The notes under the pieces: generated by a model | What the model was told of the DNA's origin: nothing | The model's database searches: none | The model's input: only the letters and a program-made list of their open reading frames with translations | In this document: positions 49,719 to 57,934 of the stretch, one piece after another | How the letters are laid out: every line of letters starts with the position of its first letter | Numbering within the stretch: position 1 is the first letter of the stretch | Origin: Methylobacterium mesophilicum | GTDB lineage: Bacteria; Pseudomonadota; Alphaproteobacteria; Rhizobiales; Beijerinckiaceae | NCBI RefSeq assembly: GCF_022179445.1 | Contig: NZ_BPQU01000032.1 | Span: 1 to 57,934 of the forward strand | Length of the DNA: 57,934 nucleotides | Direction: 5' to 3' | Position numbers and translations under genes: made by a program

Positions 49719-51761
49719 ATGACTGATCACGATCCACGCGCGGTGTTCCTGGCGGAGGCCAACGAGCTTCTCGACCGCCTCGAGACCACGCTGCTCGACC
49801 TCGGCGACCGGCCCGGCGACACGGCGCTGGTCGACACCGCGTTCCGGGCCCTGCACACGATCAAGGGATCGGGGGCGATGTTCGGCTTCGACCAGGTCGC
49901 GGCCTTCACGCACGACTTCGAGACCGCCTTCGACCTGGTCCGGCGCGGCGCGGTGCCGATCAGCGCCGAACTGGTCAACGTCTCGCTGTCGGCGAAAGAC
50001 TACATCCGCACGCTGATCGAGGATCCCGACGCCACCGCCCCGGTGATCGGCGAGGCGATCCTGGCCGAACTCGAGCGCCTGGTCGGCCGGGCGCAGGCCC
50101 AGCCGGCTCAGCGGGCGGGGGCCGCCCAGGAGGCCGCCCAGGAGGCCGCCGACGCGCCGGAGCCGGCCGCGGGCTGGCGGATCGGGATCGCGTTCGCCCC
50201 GGAGGTGCTGCGCAACGGCACCAACCCGCTCGCGCTCCTCGACGAGCTGCGCGAGCTGGGCCCCTGCACGATCGTACCCCGCCTCGACGCGCTGCCCGAC
50301 CTCGCCGCCCTGGACCCGGAGAGCCTGGCGCTCGGCTGGGACGTGACCCTGCGCGGCGCCGCGACAAGGGAGGCGATCGAGGACGTCTTCCTGTTCGTGC
50401 GCGACGACATGGTCCTGACCCTGGCGCCCTTGGATGCACCGCGCGACGCGCCCCCGGGCGTCCCGGAGCCGGCGGTGTCGGAGACGGCGCCCGTGGCCCG
50501 GCCGCCGACTGCGCCCCCGCCGGCCGCGAAAACCCCCGAGCGCCGGGGCCCCGCCCGCCACGCCGAGCCGCGCACGGCCGGCACCATGCGGGTCGAGGCC
50601 GAGCGGCTGGACGAGTTGCTCGACCGGGTCGGCGAGCTGGTGATCGCCCAGGCCCGGCTGAGCCAGCTCGCCGGCCTCCACGCCGATGCCGGGCTCCAGA
50701 CCATCGCGGAGGAGATCGAGCGCCTGTCGGCGCAGCTGCGCGACACCACCATGAGCATCCGCATGGTGCCGATCGGGGCGCTGTTCGGCCGGTTCCGGCG
50801 CCTGGTCCACGACCTCTCGGGGGATCTCGGCAAGCCCGTGACCTTCGTGACCGAGGGCGAGGAGACCGAACTCGACAAGACCGTGATCGAGCGCCTGGCC
50901 GACCCGCTGGTGCACCTGATCCGCAACGCGATCGATCACGGCATCGAGGACCCGGCCCGCCGGGGCGCCTCCGGCAAGGACGCCACCGGGCGGATCACGC
51001 TCAGCGCCGAGCATGTCGGCGCCCAGGTCCACGTCACCGTGCGGGACGACGGCGCCGGGCTCGACGTGGCGCGCATCCGCGCCAAGGCCGAGGAGCGCGG
51101 GCTCGTCGCCCCCGGCACCCCGCTCACCGACCAGCAGGTCTACCAGTTCCTGTTCGCGCCGGGCTTCTCCACGGCGCAAGCGATCTCGGCGCTGTCGGGC
51201 CGCGGCGTCGGCATGGACGTGGTCAAGCGGACCATCGAGGCCCTGCGCGGCTCGATCGACATCGCCACCGCGCCGGGGGCGGGCACCGCCCTCGTGCTGC
51301 GCCTGCCGCTGACGCTGGCGATCATCGAGGGCCTGCTGATCCGGGTCGGGGAGGGCCGCTACGTGCTGCCGCTGGCGGCCGTGGAGGAATGCGTCGAGCT
51401 GCCCGAGGGCGGGCGCAGCGAGCGCGGCCGGGACTTCCTCAACATCCGCGGCGACCTCGTGCCGTTCCTGCGGCTGCGCAGCCTGTTCGCGGAGGCCGGC
51501 GAGCCGGACCCGTACCAGAAGGTGATTATCGTCTCGGTAGGCGAGGCCCGGTTCGGGCTCGTGGCCGACCAGATCCTCGGCAACCACCAGACGGTGATCA
51601 AGTCGCTGTCGAAGCTGCACGCCGACGTCACGACCTTCTCGGGCGCCACGATCCTGGGCGACGGCACCGCGGCGCTCATCATCGACCCGGCCCAGCTGAT
51701 GGCCGGCGGACAGATCGGCGCCGCCCCGGACGGGCCGCGCGAATACCGCGAGGTGGCGTGA
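49719..51761 (+). CDS. cheA: Chemotaxis histidine kinase CheA
   Basis: About 680 residues. The P1 Hpt domain has the phospho-acceptor His46 in FRALHTIKGSGAMFGF. A linker with an Ala/Pro-rich stretch and a reduced P2-like region follows. P3 dimerisation is at about 290-350 (ERLDELLDRVGELVIAQARL). The P4 kinase boxes are intact: N-box PLVHLIRNAIDHGIEDPARR, G1 VRDDGAGLDV, F-box FAPGFSTA and G2 SGRGVGMDVVKRTIEALRGS. The C-terminal CheW-like P5 domain includes YVLPLAAVEECVELP and ADQILGNHQTVIKSL. It phosphorylates CheY. Its stop overlaps the cheW start by one base (TGATG). Confidence 0.96.
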   Translation: MTDHDPRAVFLAEANELLDRLETTLLDLGDRPGDTALVDTAFRALHTIKGSGAMFGFDQVAAFTHDFETAFDLVRRGAVPISAELVNVSLSAKDYIRTLIEDPDATAPVIGEAILAELERLVGRAQAQPAQRAGAAQEAAQEAADAPEPAAGWRIGIAFAPEVLRNGTNPLALLDELRELGPCTIVPRLDALPDLAALDPESLALGWDVTLRGAATREAIEDVFLFVRDDMVLTLAPLDAPRDAPPGVPEPAVSETAPVARPPTAPPPAAKTPERRGPARHAEPRTAGTMRVEAERLDELLDRVGELVIAQARLSQLAGLHADAGLQTIAEEIERLSAQLRDTTMSIRMVPIGALFGRFRRLVHDLSGDLGKPVTFVTEGEETELDKTVIERLADPLVHLIRNAIDHGIEDPARRGASGKDATGRITLSAEHVGAQVHVTVRDDGAGLDVARIRAKAEERGLVAPGTPLTDQQVYQFLFAPGFSTAQAISALSGRGVGMDVVKRTIEALRGSIDIATAPGAGTALVLRLPLTLAIIEGLLIRVGEGRYVLPLAAVEECVELPEGGRSERGRDFLNIRGDLVPFLRLRSLFAEAGEPDPYQKVIIVSVGEARFGLVADQILGNHQTVIKSLSKLHADVTTFSGATILGDGTAALIIDPAQLMAGGQIGAAPDGPREYREVA

Positions 51762-52222
51762 TGACCGATTTCGTCGAGGCGATCGAGCAGGGCCACGCCC
51801 TCCAGGTCGTGATGATGCGGATCGGCACCGAGACCTTCGCGCTCGGGGCCGGGATGGTGCGCGAGATCATCGACCCGATCCCGACCACCCGGGTCGCCGG
51901 GGCGCGGCCGCATCTCGGCCACGTGGTGAACGTGCGCGGCAACGTCGTGCCGCTCGCCGACATCCGCGAGCGCTTCGGCATGCCGATGGACGCCGCGACG
52001 CCGGACACCCGCTTCGTGGTGATCGAGCTCGATCTCGACGGCGACCCGACCCTGGTCGCGCTGGTGGCCGACAAGGTGTTCGAGGTGACCGCGGTTCCGC
52101 TGGAGACCCGCCAGCCCGCGCCCAAGATCGGCACGGCGTGGCGGCCCGAATACATCCGCTCCATTGTGAAGTCCGGAGAAGATTTCGTCATTATTCCGGA
52201 TATGCAGCAAATACTGAACTGA
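51761..52222 (+). CDS. cheW: Chemotaxis coupling protein CheW
   Basis: About 153 residues. Links receptors to CheA. CheW SH3-like fold: VVMMRIGTETFALGAGMVRE, then GHVVNVRGNVVPLADIRERF, RFVVIELDLDGDPTLVALVA and EYIRSIVKSGEDFVIIPDMQ. Length is normal. The ATG overlaps the cheA stop. Twenty bases later the next MCP gene begins, so receptors and coupling protein are probably made from one transcript. Confidence 0.95.
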   Translation: MTDFVEAIEQGHALQVVMMRIGTETFALGAGMVREIIDPIPTTRVAGARPHLGHVVNVRGNVVPLADIRERFGMPMDAATPDTRFVVIELDLDGDPTLVALVADKVFEVTAVPLETRQPAPKIGTAWRPEYIRSIVKSGEDFVIIPDMQQILN

Positions 52223-52241
52223 TTGCGCTTGGAGATTATCG

Positions 52242-54428
52242 ATGCGCTTTTCAATCAAGGCCAAGCTCGCGGCCGGGTTCGGGGTCATGCTGATCCTCGT
52301 CGGCCTGGCGGGTTGGGTCGGCTATTACAAGCTCGTGAATGCCGACGCGGCCCTGCAATACGTGCTCGGCCGCGCGGACCTGAACACCCTCGTGCAGGAG
52401 GCCAAGGCCGATCTGCTCGGCGCCATGTCGCTGACGCGCGCCGCGGTGATCTCAGTCGACGACGACCAGATGGCCGATTTCGCCAAGCAGGCTGCGGAGA
52501 AGCGCAACGCCGTCCAGGCGAAGCTGTCCAGGGTCAAGGATCTGATCGACGCCGAGAAGGGCCTGCGGCTCTACGATGAGGCCAAGGAAAGGTTCGAGAA
52601 GCAGAAGGTGATCGCCGGGCAGGTCATCACGCTGACCCAGGTCAATTCCAATGTCCGGACCTGGGCCGAGATCGATGGGGTCGGCACCCCGGCGCTGCGG
52701 GCGCTGCAGGCGGATCTCGAGGCCGTCTCGGCGAAGGCCGGCGCCGACGCCGGCGTGGCCCGCGCCGTCGCGGCGCTCCAGATCCGGATCGAACGGGCCT
52801 GGGGCGGCCTGCAGGCCACCACCGGGGCGACCAGCTACCCCGTTCTGGAGCAGTCTGTGAAAGCCGCGCGGCGGATGGAAGCCGACCTCGCGCCGAGCCT
52901 CGACGCGCTGCTCCGCGCCCTGATCGAATCCAAGCGCGGGATGGCCGGCGACCACGCCCAGGGGACGCCCGTCCGACCCGCGTTCGACCTCTGGATCGCC
53001 TCGTTCCGGAAGGCCCTGGCCACGGTCGAGAACGGCGCGACCATCCGGGCCGCCGACCTTGCGGCGGGGGATTACGCCGCCGCCAGCACGGGGACGCTCC
53101 AGGCCTTCGACGCCCTGGTCCAGTACGAGACCCAGCAGATGGCCGAGACGGCCGAGCGCGCCCGGCTGGAAATGCGCGACGGGCGGACGATCCTGATCGC
53201 CACGGTCGCCGGGGCGCTTCTCCTCGGATTCGTCATCGCCACCTGGCTCGCCGTCTCGATCGCGCGCGGTCTCCTGCGGGCGGTCTCGCTCGCCGAGGCC
53301 GTCGCCGTGGGAGACCTCGGCACGACGATCACCGCGACCTCGCGGGACGAGATCGGCGACCTCGTCGCCGCCCTGAACCGCATGACCGCCAGCCTCAACG
53401 ACACGGCCGGGATCGCCAACGCGATCGCGGCGGGCGACCTCACGGTCGAGGCGCGCCCCCTCTCCGACAGGGACTCGATGGGCCGGGCGCTGCAGACGAT
53501 GCTGGGCAAGCTCCGGGCCGTGGTGGCCGACGCGTCGGTCGCGGCCGGGAACGTGTCGGCGGGTTCGCAGGAGCTGTCGGCCTCGGCCGAGCAGCTGTCG
53601 CAGGGCTCCACCGAGCAGGCGGCCTCCACCGAGGAGGCTTCGGCGTCCATGGAGGAGATGGCCGCCAACGTGAAGCAGAACGCCGAGAACGCCAGCCAGA
53701 CCGAGACCATCGCGCGGCAATCCGCCAAGGACGCCGAGGCGAGCGGCGCCGCGGTGGGCCGGGCCGTCGACGCCATGCAGACCATCGCCCAGAAGATCAC
53801 CATCGTGCAGGAGATCGCCCGGCAGACCGACCTGCTGGCCTTGAACGCCGCCGTCGAGGCGGCCCGGGCCGGGGAGCACGGCCGCGGCTTCGCGGTGGTG
53901 GCCTCGGAGGTTAGGAAGCTCGCCGAGCGCTCGCAGGCCGCGGCCGCCGAGATCGGGACGCTGTCCGCCGACACGGTCAAGGCGGCCCAGCAGGCCGGCG
54001 AGATGCTCGGGCGGCTGGTGCCGGACATCCGCAGGACCGCGGGGCTGGTGGAAGAGATCTCGGCGGCGTGCCGGGAGCAGGATGTCGGCTCGGCGCAGAT
54101 CAACCAGGCGATCCAGCAGCTCGACAAGGTGACCCAGCAGAACGCCAGCGCGTCCCAGCAGGTCTCGGCGACCTCGGAGGAGCTGGCCACGCAAGCCGAG
54201 CGGCTGCAGGCGACGATCGCCTACTTCCGCATCGACGCGGCGGGGGCCGACGCCGCGGCCGCGCAGCTGCGGAGGACGGCGGCCCGGATGGCCGCGCCGG
54301 CCAAGGCCGCAGCCAAGAACCGCCCCGCCCGGATCAACGCTCCGGTCGCGGCGGCCTCACAGGATGGCTTCGTCCTGGACATGAACGAGGGCGACGCCCG
54401 CGATTCGGAGTTCATCCGCGCCGCCTGA
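52242..54428 (+). CDS. Transmembrane methyl-accepting chemotaxis protein (tandem copy 1)
   Basis: About 728 residues. TM1 is at 9-29 (AAGFGVMLILVGLAGWVGYY), a large helical periplasmic sensor at about 30-315 and TM2 at about 317-340 (TVAGALLLGFVIATWLAVSI). Two HAMP-like stretches follow, with LAEAVAVGDLGTTITATSRD and AIAAGDLTVEARPLSDRDSM. The signalling hairpin (about 436-665) has tip RQTDLLALNAAVEAARAGEH. It ends in a Pro/Ala tail and DARDSEFIRAA. From 53550 to 54236 the DNA is almost identical to the next MCP, with no gaps. Ligand unknown. Confidence 0.93.
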   Translation: MRFSIKAKLAAGFGVMLILVGLAGWVGYYKLVNADAALQYVLGRADLNTLVQEAKADLLGAMSLTRAAVISVDDDQMADFAKQAAEKRNAVQAKLSRVKDLIDAEKGLRLYDEAKERFEKQKVIAGQVITLTQVNSNVRTWAEIDGVGTPALRALQADLEAVSAKAGADAGVARAVAALQIRIERAWGGLQATTGATSYPVLEQSVKAARRMEADLAPSLDALLRALIESKRGMAGDHAQGTPVRPAFDLWIASFRKALATVENGATIRAADLAAGDYAAASTGTLQAFDALVQYETQQMAETAERARLEMRDGRTILIATVAGALLLGFVIATWLAVSIARGLLRAVSLAEAVAVGDLGTTITATSRDEIGDLVAALNRMTASLNDTAGIANAIAAGDLTVEARPLSDRDSMGRALQTMLGKLRAVVADASVAAGNVSAGSQELSASAEQLSQGSTEQAASTEEASASMEEMAANVKQNAENASQTETIARQSAKDAEASGAAVGRAVDAMQTIAQKITIVQEIARQTDLLALNAAVEAARAGEHGRGFAVVASEVRKLAERSQAAAAEIGTLSADTVKAAQQAGEMLGRLVPDIRRTAGLVEEISAACREQDVGSAQINQAIQQLDKVTQQNASASQQVSATSEELATQAERLQATIAYFRIDAAGADAAAAQLRRTAARMAAPAKAAAKNRPARINAPVAAASQDGFVLDMNEGDARDSEFIRAA
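53550..54236 (+). repeat. Signalling-domain block shared almost exactly with the next two MCPs
   Basis: 687 bp aligned without gaps to 55592-56278 at a fixed offset of 2042 bp; only about four of 229 encoded residues differ, and most base changes are silent or absent over long stretches. The first part also matches 57790-57934 at the window edge. The sensor halves of the same genes are unrelated, so the identity stops near the start of the signalling domain. Confidence 0.85.
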
Positions 54429-54553
54429 GCGGCGCCGACCGGGCGTCCCGTCCCGGCCGGCACCACCACGATCAACCGCCGTCCGGGCCCGCCCGGACCC
54501 CGCCAGCCGCAGGGTGCTCCCGACCGAGATCCCCGCTTCGAAGGACGAAGGCC

Positions 54554-56476
54554 ATGAACATGCTCGACAACATCTCGATACCGCGAAAGCTGTTCCTGGC
54601 CTTCACCCTGATGCTGCTGGTCGGCCTCGGCATCAACGGCGTGGTGTACTGGAAATCGGCCGAGATCCGTCAGTCGGTGAACTGGACCGACCACACCATC
54701 AAGGTGATCGACGCCGCCGACCGGGCGCTGGCCGGCATGGTCAACCAGGAGACCGGCTATCGCGGCTTCCTGCTCTCCGGGGATGCCAAGTTCCTGGCGC
54801 CCTACCAGAAGGGCTGGGAGGCCTTCAACGCCGCCTGGCGGCAGGCCAAGGCGCTGACCTCCGACAACCCGGCCCAGCAGGAGCGGCTCGAGACGATCCG
54901 CAAGCAGGCCGAGGCCTGGCACGACGGCGTCGCCGAGAAGGGCATCGCCGGGATGGCCAACCCCGAGACCCGCGAGGCCGCGCGCCAGACCGAGATCGCC
55001 GGCGCCGGCAAGGCGGCCATGGACGGCCTGCGCGCCGAGGTCGCCGAGATGGTCAACGTCGAGAACACCCTGATGCGCACCCGCCAGGACGCGCAGAATG
55101 CGGCCTTCGAGACCACGACGCAGATGATCCTGCTCGGCATCGCGGCCAACCTCGTGATCGCCGTCGCGATCGGGTTCGTGCTGGTCCGCACCGTGGCGAA
55201 GCCGGTCACCGCGATCAGCGCCCGCCTGGCGACCCTGGCGACGCCGTTCGACACCGGCCGCCTCGACGAGGTCGGCCGGATCCAGGGCACCGCCCAGGCG
55301 GTGGAGCAGGCCTTCCGGGAGATCTCGGACGTGCTGGCCGCCGCCTCGCTCGGCGACTTCACCAAGACCCTCACGCAGGATTTCGGCGGGCTCAGCAGCG
55401 AGGTCCAGGCCCATCTCCGGGCGACCACCGACAACCTGCAGGTGATCGCCGGCGTCGCCTCGGCGATCGCGGCGGGCGACCTGACCGTCGAGGCCAAGCG
55501 CCTGTCCGACAAGGACGTCCTCGGCATCGCCCTGGAGCAGATGCTGGGCAAGCTCCGGGCCGTGGTGACGGAGGCCGCCACCGCCGCCGGCAACGTCTCG
55601 GCGGGCTCTCAGGAGCTGTCGGCCTCGGCCGAGCAGCTGTCGCAGGGCTCCACCGAGCAGGCCGCCTCCACCGAGGAGGCGTCCGCCTCCGTCGAGGAGA
55701 TGGCCGCCAACGTGAAGCAGAACGCCGAGAACGCCAGCCAGACCGAGGCGATCGCGCGCCAGTCGGCCAAGGACGCCGAGGCGAGCGGCGCCGCGGTCGG
55801 CCGGGCGGTCGACGCCATGCAGACCATCGCCCAGAAGATCACCATCGTGCAGGAGATCGCCCGGCAGACCGACCTGCTGGCGTTGAACGCCGCCGTCGAG
55901 GCGGCCCGCGCCGGCGAGCACGGCCGCGGCTTCGCGGTGGTGGCCTCGGAGGTGCGGAAGCTCGCCGAGCGCAGCCAGGCCGCGGCTGCCGAGATCGGGA
56001 CCCTGTCCGCCGACACGGTCAAGGCGGCCCAGCAGGCCGGCGAGATGCTGGGGCGGCTGGTGCCCGACATCCGCAAGACCGCGCTTCTGGTGGAAGAGAT
56101 CTCGGCGGCGTGCCGGGAGCAGGATGTCGGCTCGGCGCAGATCAACCAGGCGATCCAGCAGCTCGACAAGGTGACCCAGCAGAACGCCAGCGCGTCCCAG
56201 CAGGTCTCGGCGACCTCGGAGGAGCTGGCGACACAGGCCGAGCGGCTGCAGGCCACCATCGCTTACTTCCGCATCGAGGAGGCGGCCACGGGGGGCGACG
56301 CCGCGGCCGCTCGGCTGCGGGCGACCGCAACCCGGATGGGGACGCCCCCGGCTTCGGCCCGGGTGAAGGCCCGTCCCGGCCGGCAGACCCTGCCCTCCGG
56401 CGGGGGCTTCGACCTCGACATGAGCGAGGGCGACGCCCGCGACGCCCGCGACGCGGACTTCATCCGCGCCGCGTGA
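54554..56476 (+). CDS. Transmembrane methyl-accepting chemotaxis protein with CHASE3-type sensor (tandem copy 2)
   Basis: About 640 residues from the ATG at 54554 (MNMLDNISIPRKLFLAFTLM). TM1 is at about 13-30. A CHASE3-like periplasmic domain at about 35-185 contains DRALAGMVNQETGYRGFLLS and GDAKFLAPYQKGW, the usual CHASE3 signature region. TM2 is at about 191-213 (ILLGIAANLVIAVAIGFVLV). HAMP and the signalling hairpin follow, nearly identical to copy 1. The C-terminus is a basic linker and DARDARDADFIRAA. Two hairpins separate it from copy 3. Confidence 0.94.
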   Translation: MNMLDNISIPRKLFLAFTLMLLVGLGINGVVYWKSAEIRQSVNWTDHTIKVIDAADRALAGMVNQETGYRGFLLSGDAKFLAPYQKGWEAFNAAWRQAKALTSDNPAQQERLETIRKQAEAWHDGVAEKGIAGMANPETREAARQTEIAGAGKAAMDGLRAEVAEMVNVENTLMRTRQDAQNAAFETTTQMILLGIAANLVIAVAIGFVLVRTVAKPVTAISARLATLATPFDTGRLDEVGRIQGTAQAVEQAFREISDVLAAASLGDFTKTLTQDFGGLSSEVQAHLRATTDNLQVIAGVASAIAAGDLTVEAKRLSDKDVLGIALEQMLGKLRAVVTEAATAAGNVSAGSQELSASAEQLSQGSTEQAASTEEASASVEEMAANVKQNAENASQTEAIARQSAKDAEASGAAVGRAVDAMQTIAQKITIVQEIARQTDLLALNAAVEAARAGEHGRGFAVVASEVRKLAERSQAAAAEIGTLSADTVKAAQQAGEMLGRLVPDIRKTALLVEEISAACREQDVGSAQINQAIQQLDKVTQQNASASQQVSATSEELATQAERLQATIAYFRIEEAATGGDAAAARLRATATRMGTPPASARVKARPGRQTLPSGGGFDLDMSEGDARDARDADFIRAA

Positions 56477-56486
56477 GCGGACACCC

Positions 56487-56525
56487 GGAGTCGAGCCCGA
56501 TCGCGGTGCAATCGGGCTCGACTCC
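56487..56525 (+). terminator. Perfect 15-bp hairpin after MCP copy 2
   Basis: GGAGTCGAGCCCGAT and ATCGGGCTCGACTCC are exact inverse copies around a 9-base loop, 10 bp after the stop codon. There is no T-tract, so it may stabilise the 3' end rather than terminate. Confidence 0.65.
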
Positions 56526-56536
56526 AACGCCTCGAT

Positions 56537-56585
56537 AGGGCGCGCGCGCCGCCGAACCGGTCTCCCCGTCGGCGGCGCGCGCCCT
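56537..56585 (+). terminator. Second GC-rich hairpin between MCP copies 2 and 3
   Basis: AGGGCGCGCGCGCCGCCGA pairs with TCGGCGGCGCGCGCCCT with a two-base bulge around a 13-base loop. It lies directly after the first hairpin and 28 bp before the next start codon. Confidence 0.55.
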
Positions 56586-56613
56586 CGGACCCGACACCCA
56601 GCAGAGCAGATCC

Positions 56614-57934
56614 ATGCGTTTCACGATCCGAGTCAAACTGGCACTGAGCTTCGGTCTGCTTCTCGTCCTCCTGGGCGGGGCCGGGTACCTCGCCATCGCG
56701 AGCCTGGGCGCGTCGAACGCGCGGATGCAGGGCTTCGCGTCCGGCCCGTTCGCGCAGGTCCAGCGCGTCCTGCGCTTCGAAACCCTATCGGTCGAGGCGG
56801 GGCGCATCTTCAACCGCACGCTCCTGGAGCCGACCGATGCCGGTCGCGCGAAGCTCGTGGTGGACTTCAAGGCCACCGACGACCGGTTCCGCGCGCTCCT
56901 GCAGGAGTTCTCGGACCAGACCACCGGGGACGAGCGCGCCCGCATCCTGCCCCTGCAGGACACGTGGCGGCGGCTGACCGAGGCCGGCGCCAAGGGCATG
57001 GAATTCTCGTCCAAGAACGGCAACAACAATGCCGTCGCCCTGGCCGGCGGCGAGCAGACGGCCGCCTACGCGACCGTGATGGCCCGGATCGAGGAGCTGG
57101 CCGCCCGCCCGGACCTGTCGGTGGAGAACCGCCGCCTCGTCGACGCCATCGAGCTGCGGGTCACGCGGCTGCTGGCCGAGATCTACCGCGAGGTGATGAT
57201 CGGCGACGACGGGCTGCTCGCGAAATACGCCGACCAGTACCAGGAGCATCGCCGCCAGCTCGAGCAGGACCTCGCCCGGCTCACCGAGGCCGGCCGCGCC
57301 GCCGGCTTCCTCGACGCGGTCAAGGTCATCGCCGCCGCTGTCCGGACCTGGGAGCCGATCGCAGAGCGGATCTTCACCCTCGGTCTCGCCAACACCGATT
57401 CCAAGGCGCTGCAGGTCCTCATCGGCCCGTTCACGCAGGCGCGGTTGGCGGTGGTCGACGAGGCCTTGAAGCTGCGCGCCTACGAGGAGGGTATCGCCCA
57501 GAGCTTCGTCCGCGACACCCAGGCGGCCTACGAGACCACCCGGACGGTGCTGCTCGCGGTGATCCTCGGCGCGGTGGCGGTCGGGCTCGCCATGGCGATC
57601 TGGCTGTCGCTGTCGATCTCCCGGGGCCTGCAGCGGGCCGTCGCCGCCGCGAGCCGCGTCGCCGAGGGCGACCTGAAGCAGGACGTGGCCGCGACCAGCA
57701 ACGACGAGATCGGCGACCTGCTGAGCGCCGTGCAGGCGATGAACCTGAAGCTGCGCGAAGTCGTGGGCCAGGTCATGCTCGCTTCGAGCAACGTGTCGGC
57801 GGGTTCGCAGGAGCTGTCGGCCTCGGCCGAGCAGCTGTCGCAGGGCTCCACCGAGCAGGCGGCCTCCACCGAGGAGGCGTCGGCGTCCATGGAGGAGATG
57901 GCCGCCAACGTGAAGCAGAACGCCGAGAACGCCA
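56614..57934 (+). CDS. Transmembrane methyl-accepting chemotaxis protein (tandem copy 3, cut by window end)
   Basis: 440 residues visible from the ATG at 56614 (MRFTIRVKLALSFGLLLVLL); the frame is open to base 57934. TM1 is at about 9-30, a helical periplasmic sensor at about 31-310 and TM2 at about 312-337 (TVLLAVILGAVAVGLAMAIW). HAMP contains SRVAEGDLKQDVAATSNDEI. From 57790 the sequence is the same as in copies 1 and 2 (NVSAGSQELSASAEQLSQGS). The sensor region is unrelated to those copies. Probably co-expressed with the cheA-cheW operon, though two hairpins precede it. Confidence 0.93.
   Translation, partial: MRFTIRVKLALSFGLLLVLLGGAGYLAIASLGASNARMQGFASGPFAQVQRVLRFETLSVEAGRIFNRTLLEPTDAGRAKLVVDFKATDDRFRALLQEFSDQTTGDERARILPLQDTWRRLTEAGAKGMEFSSKNGNNNAVALAGGEQTAAYATVMARIEELAARPDLSVENRRLVDAIELRVTRLLAEIYREVMIGDDGLLAKYADQYQEHRRQLEQDLARLTEAGRAAGFLDAVKVIAAAVRTWEPIAERIFTLGLANTDSKALQVLIGPFTQARLAVVDEALKLRAYEEGIAQSFVRDTQAAYETTRTVLLAVILGAVAVGLAMAIWLSLSISRGLQRAVAAASRVAEGDLKQDVAATSNDEIGDLLSAVQAMNLKLREVVGQVMLASSNVSAGSQELSASAEQLSQGSTEQAASTEEASASMEEMAANVKQNAENA

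Overview
This is high-GC alphaproteobacterial DNA. The mix of genes (MucR/Ros regulator, DUF6456 protein, SufE, PhoH, UbiK, a large set of methyl-accepting chemotaxis proteins, GC-rich palindromic intergenic repeats) looks like a Methylobacterium-type member of the Hyphomicrobiales. The genus is an inference from gene content and style, not from a marker gene. No rRNA, tRNA, CRISPR array, integrase or transposase was recognised. Most of the window reads as chromosomal backbone with a few accessory insertions.

Layout. 1-3142 (minus): the 5' part of a subtilisin-like autotransporter with beta-strand passenger repeats, cut by the window edge. 3722-5950 (minus): a three-gene cassette DUF350 - DUF1190 - glutathionylspermidine-synthase-like ATP-grasp, the same trio as E. 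coli yjfL-yjfM-yjfC. 6605-16374 (minus): a long amide-utilisation operon read in the order amiC-like sensor, amiR-like ANTAR antiterminator, a structured RNA leader with a terminator, nitrilase-superfamily hydrolase, periplasmic binding protein, LivH-type permease, a fused LivM-LivG protein, LivF-type ATPase, DUF1028 protein and amidase-signature hydrolase. A GntR regulator lies upstream. 17615-21743: a LysR gene divergent from a quinone-detoxification-like set (ring-cleaving dioxygenase, esterase, DoxX) and a Gfo/Idh/MocA oxidoreductase. 22301-24692 (minus): argJ, a SIMPL-domain secreted protein and a MutT-type Nudix hydrolase, coupled by GTGA overlaps.

24964-35367: a degenerate receiver protein, an MCP, a TetR regulator, YbjN-proC, ubiK, a tiny secreted Met/His/Arg-repeat protein, phoH and uvrD. 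35736-46560: a giant AsmA-like protein, an AT-rich DUF4304-like island gene ended by a perfect 19-bp hairpin, oligopeptidase B, mucR, DUF6456, sufE and a sensor-kinase homologue whose ATPase domain appears degenerate. 47098-57934: a chemotaxis cluster with cheY and a STAS gene on the minus strand and, divergently, a soluble MCP, cheA, cheW and three tandem transmembrane MCPs whose signalling domains are almost identical in DNA. The last MCP is cut by the window edge.

How parts work together. The most coherent system is the amide operon. By analogy with Pseudomonas AmiC/AmiR, amide binding to AmiC would free AmiR to bind hairpins in the leader at 14442-14596 and prevent termination, so that the importer and the hydrolases are made. 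The chemotaxis block supplies receptors, kinase, coupling protein and response regulator; cheR/cheB are not in view. A family of about 95-bp palindromic repeats recurs between genes at four sites.
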